A DNA stretch of 64,000 nucleotides from Sinotaia quadrata (taxonomy: Eukaryota; Mollusca; Gastropoda; Architaenioglossa; Viviparidae), in contig CM054180.1 in the NCBI GenBank assembly GCA_028829895.1, positions 121,024,363-121,088,362 of the forward strand. Reading direction: 5' to 3'. The notes below the pieces were generated by a model. It searched no databases. It was not told where the DNA came from and worked only from the letters and a program-made list of their open reading frames with translations. The position numbers and the translations under genes are program-made. Below are positions 1 to 12,900 of this stretch, piece after piece. Position 1 is the stretch's first letter; the number at the start of each line of letters is the position of its first letter.

Positions 1-120
1 CCCATTGATGATGTCAGATAGCGCTTTTTCTTTTACGTCACTTGGTGTCATACTATACGTCAATTGGTGTCATAAGGAAGTCCTGTCAGTATAACAGTGC
101 GAAAGGTATGGTACGTATAG

Positions 121-2424
121 CAGGCATGCCAAACATGCGGCCTTTTACAAGCACACCTGTGGCCCGCACAAAGGTTTCTCAGCGCGAACAATTTTTCGAT
201 TCGATCGTTTTTGTGCGAATTTTGGCAACTACTTTTAAATTCCGGCGAATCACGCGCAGGTAATTAACAGTCGTAAACAGAAAACTTTCTTTCAAAATTT
301 CATTTTTTTTTTTGCTTTTAAAATGTTTAGTGCACCTCCAGCAAAGGAAATTGAACGAAGAAGGGCGAGTGTTTCAAGAAAAGTGGGAATTACAGTACTT
401 TTGTACAACGGTGAACGGAAAGATACTTTGTATAATTTGCAACAACTGCATCGCCACGCCAACAGAGTACAACTTGAAAAGACATTATGAAACGAACTAT
501 CGATCTTACGATAAATATGAAGGCCCAATGCGTGTTTCAAGACTCAAGGAACTGAAGGCTAACTTGACACAACAGACCTGTTTTACGAAATTTTTGAAAG
601 GGAATTTCGCTTCCGTTACTGCAAGTTATGAACTCAGCTGAATGATCGCCATGAGTGGAAACTCGTACAGCGAAGGAGATTTCGTAAAGCAATGCCTTGT
701 AAAAACAGACGAAATTGTATGTCTAGAGAAAGCACACTTATTCAAAGACATTTCATTAACCTGGAACACTGTTGCTGAACGGATTGATGAAATGTCAAGT
801 GATTTGAAACAACAGTTGAAGGCAGTATCATTAAAGTTTGAATATTTTTCTATTGCTATTGATGAGACCATTGACATCAGTGGAATAGCACAGCTTGCAG
901 TCTTCATCAGGGCCTGTGACAATGAATTTAATATTTATGAAGAACTGATTGAACTGGTCCCCATGCATGACACTACAACACGCCAAGACATCTTTGAGAA
1001 AGTTGAGCAGGTTCTGCATGACTATGGTTTTGGTTTGAGTAAACTTGCATGCTTATCTACTGACGGTGCTGTGAATATGGTTGGCAGACATAATGGTGTT
1101 GCTGCCAAGTTACGAACAAACAAAAAACTCGCATCCAGATTCATCATTTGCACATTTTCACTGTATTATCAGCAAATTTGTGTTCAAAGATTTTAAATTG
1201 CATCATGTGCTATCTTAGTTACAAAGACAGCGAACTATATCAGAGGCCGTGCTCTCAACCACCGTCAGTTCAGTCAGCTGCTGGAAGATAGGAATAATCA
1301 GTTCACCAATGTTCCATTCAACACACAAGTCCGCTGGTTGTCATGTCACAAAGTGCTGAAAAGATTCTATTTCTTGAGACAAGAAATAATTATGTTTTTA
1401 GAGATGAAAGGTCAAAACTCAGATGAAATAAAAGAGGAAAGTTCGCTCCAAGATCTGGCTTTTGCTGTGGATATTATTGCACAGTTAACTGAACTTAATT
1501 TGAAATTACAAAGTAAAAGCAAATTCACCACTCAGTTGTATGATGACATTAAACACTTCATTAAAAACTAACCTTATGGAAGTTACTGCTGTTAAATGAA
1601 AATTTAGTTCATTTTCCTACATGCAAAGAGATGAAAAACACTGCCATTACTGAGTCTGACAATCACCTGGAACTGTTGTCAAAGGAATTTCAAGAAAGAT
1701 TTTGTGATTTCTCATTTTTTGAAAATCAGTTTGCATTATGCTCAGCACCATTCACTTTAGATGTTGCCAAGGCAGAAGAAAGCCTGCAGATGGAACTATT
1801 AGAAATGCAGTCTGATTCCTCACTCAGAGCAAAGTATCTTGAAGTGCGGATACCTGGTTTCTTTTTATACCTTCCTGAAAAAGCTTAAAAACATCAAAAA
1901 GTTTCCCACAGAGATTATGGAAATGTTTGTTTCTACTTAAGTGTGTGAACAGTTATTTTCCTTTATGAAATCAACAAAATCTTTTCAGAGAACAGGGCTG
2001 ACTGATCCACACTTGACATCTCTGATCAGAGTCGGAACTGCGCAGACATTTCAGCCAGATATACTAAAAATTGTCAGCAAAAGGTGTCAAGCCTCAGGAC
2101 AAACACTAAAAATGATTGAATAGTAGCAAATAACTGTTCACTTTTTAACTGCTGTAATTTTTATACAATGTATTTGTTGCTGTTACAAATTGCACGTTTA
2201 TGTTGCCGTTTAAAACATATTTTATCAATCTACTTCATTACTTTGTATTCATGAATGCTACTAAAACATTTGTATGCACATTGTATGTTTCTAAATTTAA
2301 GTAACAAAAAATATTCTGCGATAAATTTTATTAAATGACTTCAATTAGTTGTCGTGTGTGACCCTCATGACAACACATATATGACCCATGTGGCCCTCGG
2401 GGGACCTTCAGTTTGACATGCCTG
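121..2424 (+). mobile_element. hAT-superfamily DNA transposon (GTF2IRD2/ZBED-like), decayed
   Basis: The left end begins CAGGCATGCCAAACATGCGG at 121. The right end at about 2400-2424 reads, on the opposite strand, CAGGCATGTCAAACTGAAGG followed by a GGGCCACA stretch. Such CAGG...CAAACT...GGGCC(A/G)CA ends are typical of this hAT branch. The flanking octamers are ACGTATAG (left) and CCGTAGAA (right), matching at 5 of 8 positions, which fits a worn 8-bp target duplication. Inside lies a transposase gene broken by frameshifts and stops. The element is 2304 bp, near full length for a short hAT of this type. It stops 113 bp before the first visible exon of the VWA gene, so it probably sits in that gene's upstream intron or flank. 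Confidence 0.85.
323..2123 (+). pseudogene. hAT transposase pseudogene with BED zinc finger
   Basis: This is the transposase of the surrounding hAT element. The start is probably the ATG at 323, reading Met-Phe-Ser-Ala-Pro-Pro, out of frame with the BED finger that follows (CIIC near 440-450, then NLKRHYET near 475-495). An in-frame TGA lies at 639-641. The catalytic RNase H-like core follows: IAIDETIDISG near 850-880, LSTDGAVNMVG near 1055-1085, and after a frameshift near 1160 a VRWLS motif near 1330. Further fragments cover 1338-1571, 1631-1888 and 1941-2123. The last two resemble the hAT C-terminal dimerisation region (LQMELLEMQSDSSL; CEQLFSFMKSTKS). Several stops and frame changes make it non-functional. 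The family name comes from motif resemblance to GTF2IRD2 and ZBED domesticated transposases. Confidence 0.85.
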
Positions 2425-2537
2425 CCGTAGAATACGTTACACATGTAGACATTTTGCCAAAGTATTTTTTTAACAAATCAAAATAATGAAATACGTTTAT
2501 ATTTCATAATTACACTCGATATGTTCATTATTTTTAG

Positions 2538-2832
2538 GTCGATAACGACAAGTTCCAACAGATCCAGCCGTGCCCCAGTAGTATCAGCGCAGAATGCAAT
2601 CTTGTTTCCACGAAACTGGGTATCACCTGGGCTGCAGTCACATGGAGCGACATGCGCAAGCCCTTGTACTCTGGTCTGGGTGCCGCGTTGTACATGATCA
2701 AGCAGTTAAGGGCCAGGGGGTTGGAAATGCCAGGAGATGTACCCGGTCAGGCCAACATGTGGACATCGTTGTACCGGACTGGGGCGTTGGCATCCACATT
2801 CACGAACGTGGCGGACCAGGCCACTGATTACA
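2538..2832 (+). CDS. VWA gene, first visible exon (unrecognised N-terminal domain)
   Basis: The acceptor is TTTTTAG/GTC and the donor ACA/GTATAA. The exon is 295 nt, starts in phase 0 and ends in phase 1. Its last base joins the next exon to make Lys-Cys-Asp. The peptide contains GITWAAVTWSDM, PLYSGLGAALYM and a GQANMWTSLYR stretch, plus two early cysteines. I cannot name this domain. The ordinary codon use and the exact phase match support it as real coding sequence. Confidence 0.8.
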
Positions 2833-3867
2833 GTATAAATATGCTTTTTGGCTTACAGTTATGCCCTAGAAGGGTTCCTACATATTAATTTGGCTTACAA
2901 TTGTGGGCAAGTAAGGTTTATAAATATACTTGGAATTACAGCTGGAAAAAGAATTTATATGTATAATTTTATTTTTATAGTTAAGCCCGAGAAGGGTTTA
3001 AAATATTTTATTTGGACTTAGAGTTATACCCAAAACAGGTTCGTACATACTTTGACTTAACACTAATATTCAGAAAGAGTTTCTAAGTGTTATTTTCACT
3101 TACAGTTATGTACGATAAAGGTTTACGTTATGTTCACTTAAAGTTATGCGCGAAAAGGGTTCAAAATGATAGTTTGACTTACAGTTATGCTCGAGAAGAG
3201 TTGATAAATATTATGTTGACATAGTTATGCCCAAGAAGGGTTTGTAAATGCTATTTCAACTTACAGTTATGTCCCGAGAAGAGTTCATAAATATAATACA
3301 AACTCCTTCAAGTGCAAAATTAAAATCACTAAGAATAAGATTGTTTCACTGAAACTCTAGCAGCTAGAGTCTAGCTGGTGATGCACACGTTAAGTGTGTT
3401 GGGTGAATGCTTAGGTGTATGAGTTTATGCGTGTGGCATTGTATTGCGCATGTGTATAAATGTAATGTGTGTTTGTGCGTGCGTGTATTCTGAACACTGT
3501 ATAGTTTACCAAAGAAACATTGTTTTAAATCCGTTTCACAATGCCACGTATTGGGGTTTATAGATTTACTGCAGCGACGTGCTTTTATTTAAAGAAAGAT
3601 CACTCTTGTTTGTGATTACAGAATGTGACGGTGATATAGATCTGGCTTTCGTGATTGACAGTTCCGGCAGTGTGAGTCTCTCGAACTTTAACCTCACGCT
3701 TCATTTTGTCGCTTCTGTCGTTGATGCCATGCCTGACATTGGCAGTAAGGTCCGAGTGGCCGAGGTTGTGTTCGACTCTTCTGCCAGAGTGGAGTTTCAC
3801 TTTAACCGCTATACAGACAAGAGTATTCTCAGACGCGCAATTCTTGCTACAACGTATAGTGAGTATC

Positions 3868-3947
<80 letters not shown>

Positions 3948-6900
3948 GTATGTCCCTCATGTGTCTACCCCATGTGATAGCCCCTTGTATCTACCTCATT
4001 TGTCTAACCCCCATGGACAAATGGCATTTTTTACGAACATTTAACTTTAATATGGGATATGTTTCACTTTTTTCAGTAATAAGTTGTCATTAAAGAAAAC
4101 AATTTTGAAATTCTGTTAATCAATAAACAAAGTTGAGTTTGTTTAGTAGACTGTGTCTTAGATTATTCCTAGATACATTTTGTACAAATAAATAGATGAA
4201 ATAACTAGATCATTATTATATATTTTACTTTGCAGTTTATGGTTTCATAATACTAGATATTAACAAAGTTATAGAATTTTGTTGCACTAATTATACCACC
4301 ATTACTAAGATGGCAAAACTGAGAAAAACTGAAAACATTAGAATTCTAGTAATTCATTAGAATTCATTAGAATTCTAGTAACTGTACCAGATTGTTAGAT
4401 CGGATATACACAGTAAACTGATAATTGTAACATTAACAAGAACAAATGCATATATTTGAGCTTAATAAGACTATTCAACTATTAAATTAATATGAAGGGA
4501 CTGACCAATAATTCTTAATTTTGAAAGCTTTAGATTTACAATACTAATGAAATAAAATAGTACACAAAACAAAATATAAACACACACAACACTTATACAG
4601 GCATTCATGCTTAAACATGCAAACATAATGTATATGAGTATGAACGTACTCTACTAGTAAGTAAAGTAATTAAAATTTATATATATTTATAATAATAATC
4701 ACTCATTTAAAAACACGACCATTGCTATTTTCTATATTGTTCATCGTTAGTTAGTAATTTTAAATTATATACAGAATGATAATCACTTATTTAAAACAAC
4801 TATACTGCTGTTCTCTAAATGCTAGTACAGATCATTTATACTATCACTAATATTAATAAATATCATAGTAAATGTAAGATATATAATGACAAGTACAAAA
4901 CTATGCTTTAAATAAAAAGCTTTCGTCATTCAGCTAAAAATCATACACAACTAATTTCAATTATAGTTATTATATGTCTATGAATTTAACAATTGTATTA
5001 ATGTACGGTATGTAGTACGCTGACTATATTAAAATATAACTTACCAGACACGGTCTTCATCAGTCATTGTTTTCTCGGTATCTCCATCATTAGGAATGGT
5101 ATGCAAACTACTAACAGTTGAACTTTCGTTGTCATCAGAACGAATTGGATCAAATGTACATGAAGTACTAGAAAAAATTACATTGGCAGCAATTTGACCC
5201 ATTGCCTGACGTCACTTCTGCTTGCTTTTACCCCAAGGGCTTGGAGATTGTGTATCTTAGTAACGGGGGAGGGGGGTAAATATAATTCACAAACTATGTT
5301 TTACCTAGATTTCATTTCACTCATACAGTGACTCGGAACACGTACAGAAGATGAGATGTTTACGTAGTCTTATTTTAAGATTTGGCAAACTATTTGGTTA
5401 AGAATTCGCACTAAATATTATTTAATTTTGCAGATTTTTGAGCTAGTGAGACATTTTCATTAACAACGATCAGTCTTTAACAATGTCTTGGAATCAGAAT
5501 TATCGTTGTGTATTGTATGCAGCCAGTGTAGGTTTCAAGAAAGTTGTTTTATAACTTTTGCAGTCAAGATTTTTGTTGTACATTGTGCATTGCAGCCGTG
5601 AAAGAGTCAATAGATTTGTGCATTTATAATAACTTTAAATTACTTTCTTGCCATAGAGTGTCCTCTGCAGCCACTAAAAATGCCAGCAGAATTGAAATCA
5701 GGATTCTTGCTGTACATTATGTATTGCAGCCATGAAGAAAATCAATAGAGTTGTGCATTAATAATATCTTCAAAGCACTTTCTTTCTAGTATAGATTATT
5801 CACTACAATCAGTGCAGATGCTAGCAGAATCCAAGTCAGGATTCTTGATGTACATTGTGTATTGCAGATGGTGGAGGGACCAATACAGCTGATGCCCTGG
5901 ATTTGACCCGTACCAGTGTCTTCACGATTCAGAATGGCATGCGTGGCACAGATTCCAAGCGGGTAACTGTTCTCCTGACAGACGGCGTCTCCAACAGCTT
6001 TTCAGCTACAGTATCTGCCGCCACCCGCCTCAAGGTTCGCAATACGTTATACTTGTTTTAAACTACATCAGTTATAGTTGCCAATCTAAGGTGTAGTAAT
6101 TGTTTCAACAGGAATAGTTGGCATTCTGAAAGAAATTGTTTCGACAGTTATATTTGGCATTTTGAAGAGAAGTGCTCCTTTCAACAGTGATAATTATAAT
6201 TGGCCATCTAAGGACAAATAATTGTCTCCACAGATATATTTGGCATAGTGAGGGGAAATAATTGTTTCAACAGTTATATTTGGCACTTTAAGAGAAAGTA
6301 ATTGTTTCAAGATAATTTGGCAGCCTAAGAGAAAGTAATTGTTTCAAGATATATTTAGCATTGTGAGGGAAAGTAATTGGTTCATCAGTTAGATTTACCA
6401 GTCTAAAGGGAAGCAATTGTTTAAACAGTTATATTTGGCAGTCTAAGAGAAAGTAATTGTTTCAACAGTAATATTTGGCAGTCTAAGAGAAAGTAATTGT
6501 TTCAAGAAATATCTGGCATTGTGAGGAAAATTGGTTCATCAGTTAGATTTACCAGTCTAAAGGGAAGCAATTATTTATACAGTTATAGTTGGCAGTCTAA
6601 AGGGAAGCAATTGTTTAAACAGTTATATTTGGCAGCAATGTTTTCCCTAAGGTGCGTGGCTGTGCGGCCGCGCTGCAGTTTCAAAATTTCGCGCACAAGC
6701 TTTGGTAGCAGGCTCAAATAACCGCCTTTTCCGCGCACATTGGCAAAATATTAGAGAGAACGTTGTTTTGCAGTCAAAGGGGGGAGTAATTTTTTCAAAA
6801 GTTCTATTTGGCATTCTAAGGGAAAGCGCTCGTTTCAACAGTTATAATTAGCAATTAAAGGGGAAGTAATTGTATAAACAGTTATTATTAGCAATGTAAA

Positions 6901-9900
6901 GTGGAATAATTAGTTTCAACAGTTATAATTGGCAATTTAAGGGGAAGTAATTGTTTCAACAGTTATATTTGGCATTGTGAGGAAAAATAATTGTTTCAAC
7001 AGTTTATTTGGCAGTCTTAAAGGGAAGTAATTGTTTCAACATTTATATTTGGCAATCCAAGGAAAAGTAATTGTTTCAACAATTATAACTGGCAATCAAA
7101 AGGGGAAGTAATTATTTCAACAGTTATAACGGGCAATCTAAGGGAAATTCATGGTTTCAACAGTTATAATTGGCAATCGAAAGGGAAATAATTGTTTCAA
7201 CAGTTGTATTTGGCACTCTAAGAGGAAGTAATTGTTTCAACACTAATATTTGGCATTCTGAGGGGAAGTGCTTGTTTCAAGGTTATGAAAGGGAAGGCAA
7301 TTGTTTCAACAAGAATAGTTGGCATTCTCGTGTGAAACACTCTTTTATGTAATATGCGCTAGGTGCAGCTTATTTGTTGAAATATAAAACAGTTTAATTA
7401 ATCTAGCACTATTATTCAGGTTCTTAAGTGAATGTAGGCTTTTGGATGATGAAGTCTGTAGTGATTTTATCTACTTGTGTCTCTTTCTACAAATTAACAA
7501 TAGTTACTATGTTGTACTACTGTAAAATCACTTCAGCTAAGCAACTTACCGACGATTCTTGTTACGTCCAGGATGAATCTAGAACGGTGCTTTTCGCCAT
7601 TGGAATTGGCGGCTACAACATGAACGAACTTCAGGCGGTAGCGACTCAACCAATATGCTCGCACATCTACACTCTCGACAGCTTTTCCTTCATCAACTCT
7701 ATCCTGCTTGAGATAAAGAAAAGCGCGTGTGAAGGCAAGTACGATAACTCTTAGTCTTTAGTACGAGATGTAAAGTGCACACAGACTTGTTTAGATAATG
7801 CTAAATGTGAATGGTTTTGGTCTGGAAATAACTTGTATTCAGCATTTCATAATTGTAAAGTTAATGTAAGTTCAGAGTAAACAAAGATTATTTTAGTTTA
7901 TTTCTGTATTGAATAAAATAAACAAGTTTACTTAAACGTCTATCTATCCATCCATCCATCCAATCAACTGTTCTTCCGGTCTGTTTGTTTCTCTATTTCG
8001 ATAAAGAGATGCTGAAGACATTAATTCCTAAAGATCCATTCCTTAATTTTAACCTTTTTTTCTGTGCAGCTAAAGTGATCCTGAAAGCAAACAGTTCTTG
8101 GACTGAGACCATTCCGGTTAACGGCACAGAGGTGCCCATAGAGACAAAGCCAGAGACCAATGACACCGTTATTGTAAGTCGTGCTGCTTCTTGAAAAGAA
8201 GTGCCTTACAAACTTTTTCTCACCACTTTCTCTAATTACTGTTTCTAAGCGATGACGTGTGTGTGCGCGCACGTATGGGTGTGACTGTGAAATCTAAGTG
8301 ATGATGCGTGTTGACTGTGTATAACCTAACTTATGGTGTGTGTGTCTGACTGTGTGAAATCTAAGTGATGATGCATGTGACTGTGTGGTACCTAAACGAT
8401 GATGTGTGTGACTGTGTATAACCTAACTTATGGTGTGTGTCTGACTGTGTGAAACCTAAGCGATGATGCGTGTGATTGTGTGAAACCTAAAAAATCGTTA
8501 ACAAGTTATCAAGTTTTGGTTTAACTGCGTGATGACTACAATGTCGATGATGCAAACGCGTCAGTGTTTGCAACCATTGTGTGGCGTTGATATCACTCAA
8601 TTTTGTGGAGTAAAATAAAGTTGTCTCCCATTCACTGAGCAGCATTTTCTACTTTTTAAAATGACATCTCCATAAATGCTGATGCATGAAATGGACATAA
8701 TTAATTGTTATCTGGTTTGCATCATTTATTTATAATATCATTAAATAATAGGTTTACTTAATTTGTTTTATATTTACTGTAAAATTGCTAATAAAAACAA
8801 AAATATAGCGCGATTCAATAAAGTCAAGCCTATCCAAATATGCAATCTCATCAGTTCTGAGGCTGACTGCAGTGAATGACGAGTTTGCTTTTACTTATGT
8901 TTTACTGTATGCATTTTTCTGGCGCAGCTTTCATCTGCAACACGTACATTACTACTACGTTATTATTGTGTTGTAATTGGCATTTGTTCGAGGTTTACAG
9001 ATTAAATAGATTCTTTATTTATTTATGTTTGCTTGAATTTAACTCTGTATCCTTTCCTCATGATTCAGTTATATTTCAGGGAATTTCACCGTGCATCTAA
9101 TGTCATTGTGGGGTGATTTGTTTGCATCATTTAAAGGATAAAATAAAACTTGAGAAGTGTACAATTCGTAACATGACAATACATACAGATATAAACAACA
9201 ACACACATACACATAGTATTATAACTGCATAATTAAACATTTGCTTTTTTTTAATGTCAGTGTGGTTTTATAGCTTCTGAAATCATAAAGAGCATAATCT
9301 ACTAATGGGTGACAAAATACTGAATTCACTTTCAAAGCATCAGTAACCCAACCTCAACTGAATGTTCTTAAGTAGATCAAGTGAAACCTTGGTTACAGCA
9401 GACTTACTCGTTTATTTTATTTTATTGTTTTGCTTCGTCAGGACATCGAAGTGGACTGCGGCGAGGTGGAGACGTACGTCAGCTTCAGTGACCCCAACCC
9501 TGGACCTGCCATCTTTGATGAGCACCACACGGCTCTGCACGCCAAACCTGCACGAGTGGCCTTGACCTCGCTTGGCTCCGTTTATCTGAAGCTATTTGTC
9601 CGACGTGTCTCAGCTGCCGAGGCAAAAACTCTCAACTGCAACGGCTTCAACTACACCGTAACAGTGAACCCCAAGCCAGGTGGGTTATGCTCGATTTTTA
9701 TTTTTAAAAAATTTGGGGGTGGGGTGGGGGAAGACCCCTTAAGGATTGGCAGTGACTACAGTTTTGCTGCCTTACCGGTTAGGACTGATGGTTGCCTGAA
9801 CTAAACTAGGATTCATTGGCAAGAGTTTCTTTTCCCACTGGTGTGTAGTCAAGATTTCACTGTACGTCAAAACGGCTATTTCGTGTGGACATATTTGATC

Positions 9901-12900
9901 GTTATTTCAACTACTTGTTCACACACGCTACTAACGTGTATTCGCGGTTCAAATGCGCACACGGCATCCATAGCGACATAATATGAATACGTCACTACAA
10001 GATGATTTTTGTTTTCGTCAGAGAAATCCGCGCAACTACTGTCTCTGTATTTTATTGCTACTAAGCTTTAAGTTCTCTAATTATTATGCTATCGTTAGGC
10101 ATTCGACCAGTTTCTACTAGGTGTGTGGAGTCAGGGCACTTAGATCTAGATATTAAGTGGACACAAAAGCAAATTCGCTGTCGCCAAACGTCCGCCATAT
10201 TGAATAGACCGAAGCAATGTAGAGTTTATGGTAACTGCGCATTTGGTATCGACCGTTTTCGATATAATTAGATCCAATTGTATGAATGTATAATTCAATA
10301 AATAGAATTAAATTTACAACACAATACAAACAAACAAGAAGGGGAAAAGATCCTCGTGCCTATAACTTCAGATAATAACTATCAATGAAATATAAAAGTG
10401 TAATGAGGCAGCCTTAAATAGTAAAAAATTTTACTCGGTCTACTTAGGAAATCTATATTTATGAAAGATTTTTTTTTACATTGTTTAAATTATATGTACA
10501 TTATAATTGCAGTACTTGCTGAATTTGAAAAACCGAATCGATCTAACCATTTCATTACATTGTAGTTATTGTTAAACTGTGCATTGAAGGCTATAGAGTT
10601 AACTCTACCGAAGAGGTTTTAATGAGTATTATTTATGAAACAATCGTTACTGTGAGAGATAACTCTACATTAGTGTTGTCAAAATCTATCCATGTTCAGA
10701 ATAAACCCGTTTCATTTACACCAGCATTTTCTCCAGTTCTAGTGTCTGTGTACTGATATTTTGCAAATTTTATATTTTACCTTTCCATGCTCATCACGAT
10801 CGATGTCAGGCGTGTATTTTATCATAAAGATTGTGTAGTCTGTACTTCGATTTTTGAAAAATACAAGATACCTTCTTAAATACATCCAAATTATTTTTCT
10901 AATGTGACTTAATTTGTTTAAATAGTTTTATTCACAAATATTTTTTCTTAAATGTTATAAAAGAATATTGTTAACATGAAATATTTGGTGATTATGTACT
11001 GCATGTTTAAGATTCAAAATAATTTCAAGAATGTTAAATTTGATCACCTGAAATATTTGCTTTTAAATATTAAACTCAAAATAGTTATAAGAAATCTCTA
11101 ATAAATTTCATTAGATATGATTCCATATTTTACAACTAGCAATATATATATTTTAAACCAAAAAAAAATGGCGCTTTATGAAAAGCTTACCAATATATAC
11201 TTGCAAAAAATTAATTATCTTATCAGATCTATGTAACTGTTCTAGTGGTGTAAGTTCTACCATTACACAGATATGTCAGTCAAGCTAAGTAGAGGGGGAA
11301 ACTAAAAAATAATAGAGAATATTTAGATTTGATATTCATAGTTTAAAATGTAAAATGATGATAAATCTGTTTAATTAATTAAAATTTATCTCAAATAATA
11401 ATTAAGAGTTGTGACCTTTACCCATTTACACTATATCCAAGAAGAAACAAGATTAAGATAATCTAAGTATGCCAAAAACAAGGCCCATAATTTAAATGAA
11501 ATGAGATTGTGTCTCACTCATGCAAAAGTTGCATGTCACGAATAGATTTTTTTTTTTAAATGTTCTATCTAAATAAAGCACATGCACACATTTGTAATGT
11601 GGTGACCCTAGTATCTAATAACCATTCAAATGCATCAATACAGATTTATTTTCAGTAACAACCTGTAAACCACTTCTCCATAAACCAATCTAATACTTTA
11701 TACAACTTTTCGAGATTTTTTATAATCTTCATTTCCCCTATATTAATATATGCTATAGTGAAATACAAAAGTAATTATGATATTGATTATTCTTTAAGTT
11801 TACACACTGACAAAGTTATCAGAACATGCTATTGTTTTAAAGTAATATGAGGGGAAATTATATTTAGTATATTTAGTTTTAGTAAATTTTCATGCACATA
11901 CACCATCTCTCACATATATTCTTTACCTTGATTAAGATATACTCTGTATAATTTATATAAACATATTTTGAAGTGTATGTACATTTTGGAATATTTTATT
12001 AATAATGAATGCTTCTCAGCACCTTGTCTACAACACTGTTGTTTTCAACGACTGGTTTTTCCCCAAATAACTGCACTAAAGCTTTCAGTAGTGACTGAGG
12101 AAATACACAAACACACACGCGCGCGCGCGCACGCTCGCACAGACATATATATCAGTGGATAACTTTTGTGTAGTATGTACTTTGATTTTGAAAAATAAAA
12201 TATTTAAACTGAAGTGAAATACATGCAAATTAAAACAAAAGCATCGATTAGATTTTTTCAAAAATGTTTTTTTTAAAATGTGATGGCAAACTATTGTTGA
12301 CATCATTTAATGATTGTATTCTGTATGTGTAATGTTAAAATTAATATTTTCAAGAATGTGGATTTTAAGCATTTAAAATATAAAAGACTTTAATCTTACC
12401 CAATTAAAAAAAACAATCACTATTATAATAAATTTCTAATAAAATGAATTAAATATGATTATATAACTTAAAATGGTAACTAACTATTTTGGAAATAATG
12501 AATGCTTTTCAACACGTAGTCTTCCGCACTGGTATGTTAGGCTGGTATTCTCAAAATGGTCGCACTGTAACTTCCGTTAGCGACACCTCGGGCAGCGCTT
12601 GCTATCATTGGCTGTACTCTCTATTTATATATATATCAGTGAAAGAGGGTCGGAATCGGGAGTCGAGTCGTGGAGTCGGTTGTTATTTGGTGCTGTCGGA
12701 GTTGGTAAAAGTGTCCCTATCCCGACTCCAAATGTACTCCATTTAATTAAAAGAAATAACACCTCAAGGTACTTGTTTATTGTTAATTTAGTACATCTTA
12801 AGGACTGTAAGTAAAAAGTACTTTGTGAAATAATGTTGCGCTAAAAATAAAATTATCTTCTACTGTATAAATTAGAAGTTGGTATGAAATGTCGGGCCTA

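Noticed and set aside
3579..3977. 132-codon open frame ending in a His-Thr run
   Set aside because: Only its 3622-3858 part is an exon; the rest is intron, including the CA microsatellite.
6060..7335. CRISPR-like regular repeats
   Set aside because: Units are contiguous and diverged without unique spacers, in an intron of an animal gene; this is a minisatellite.
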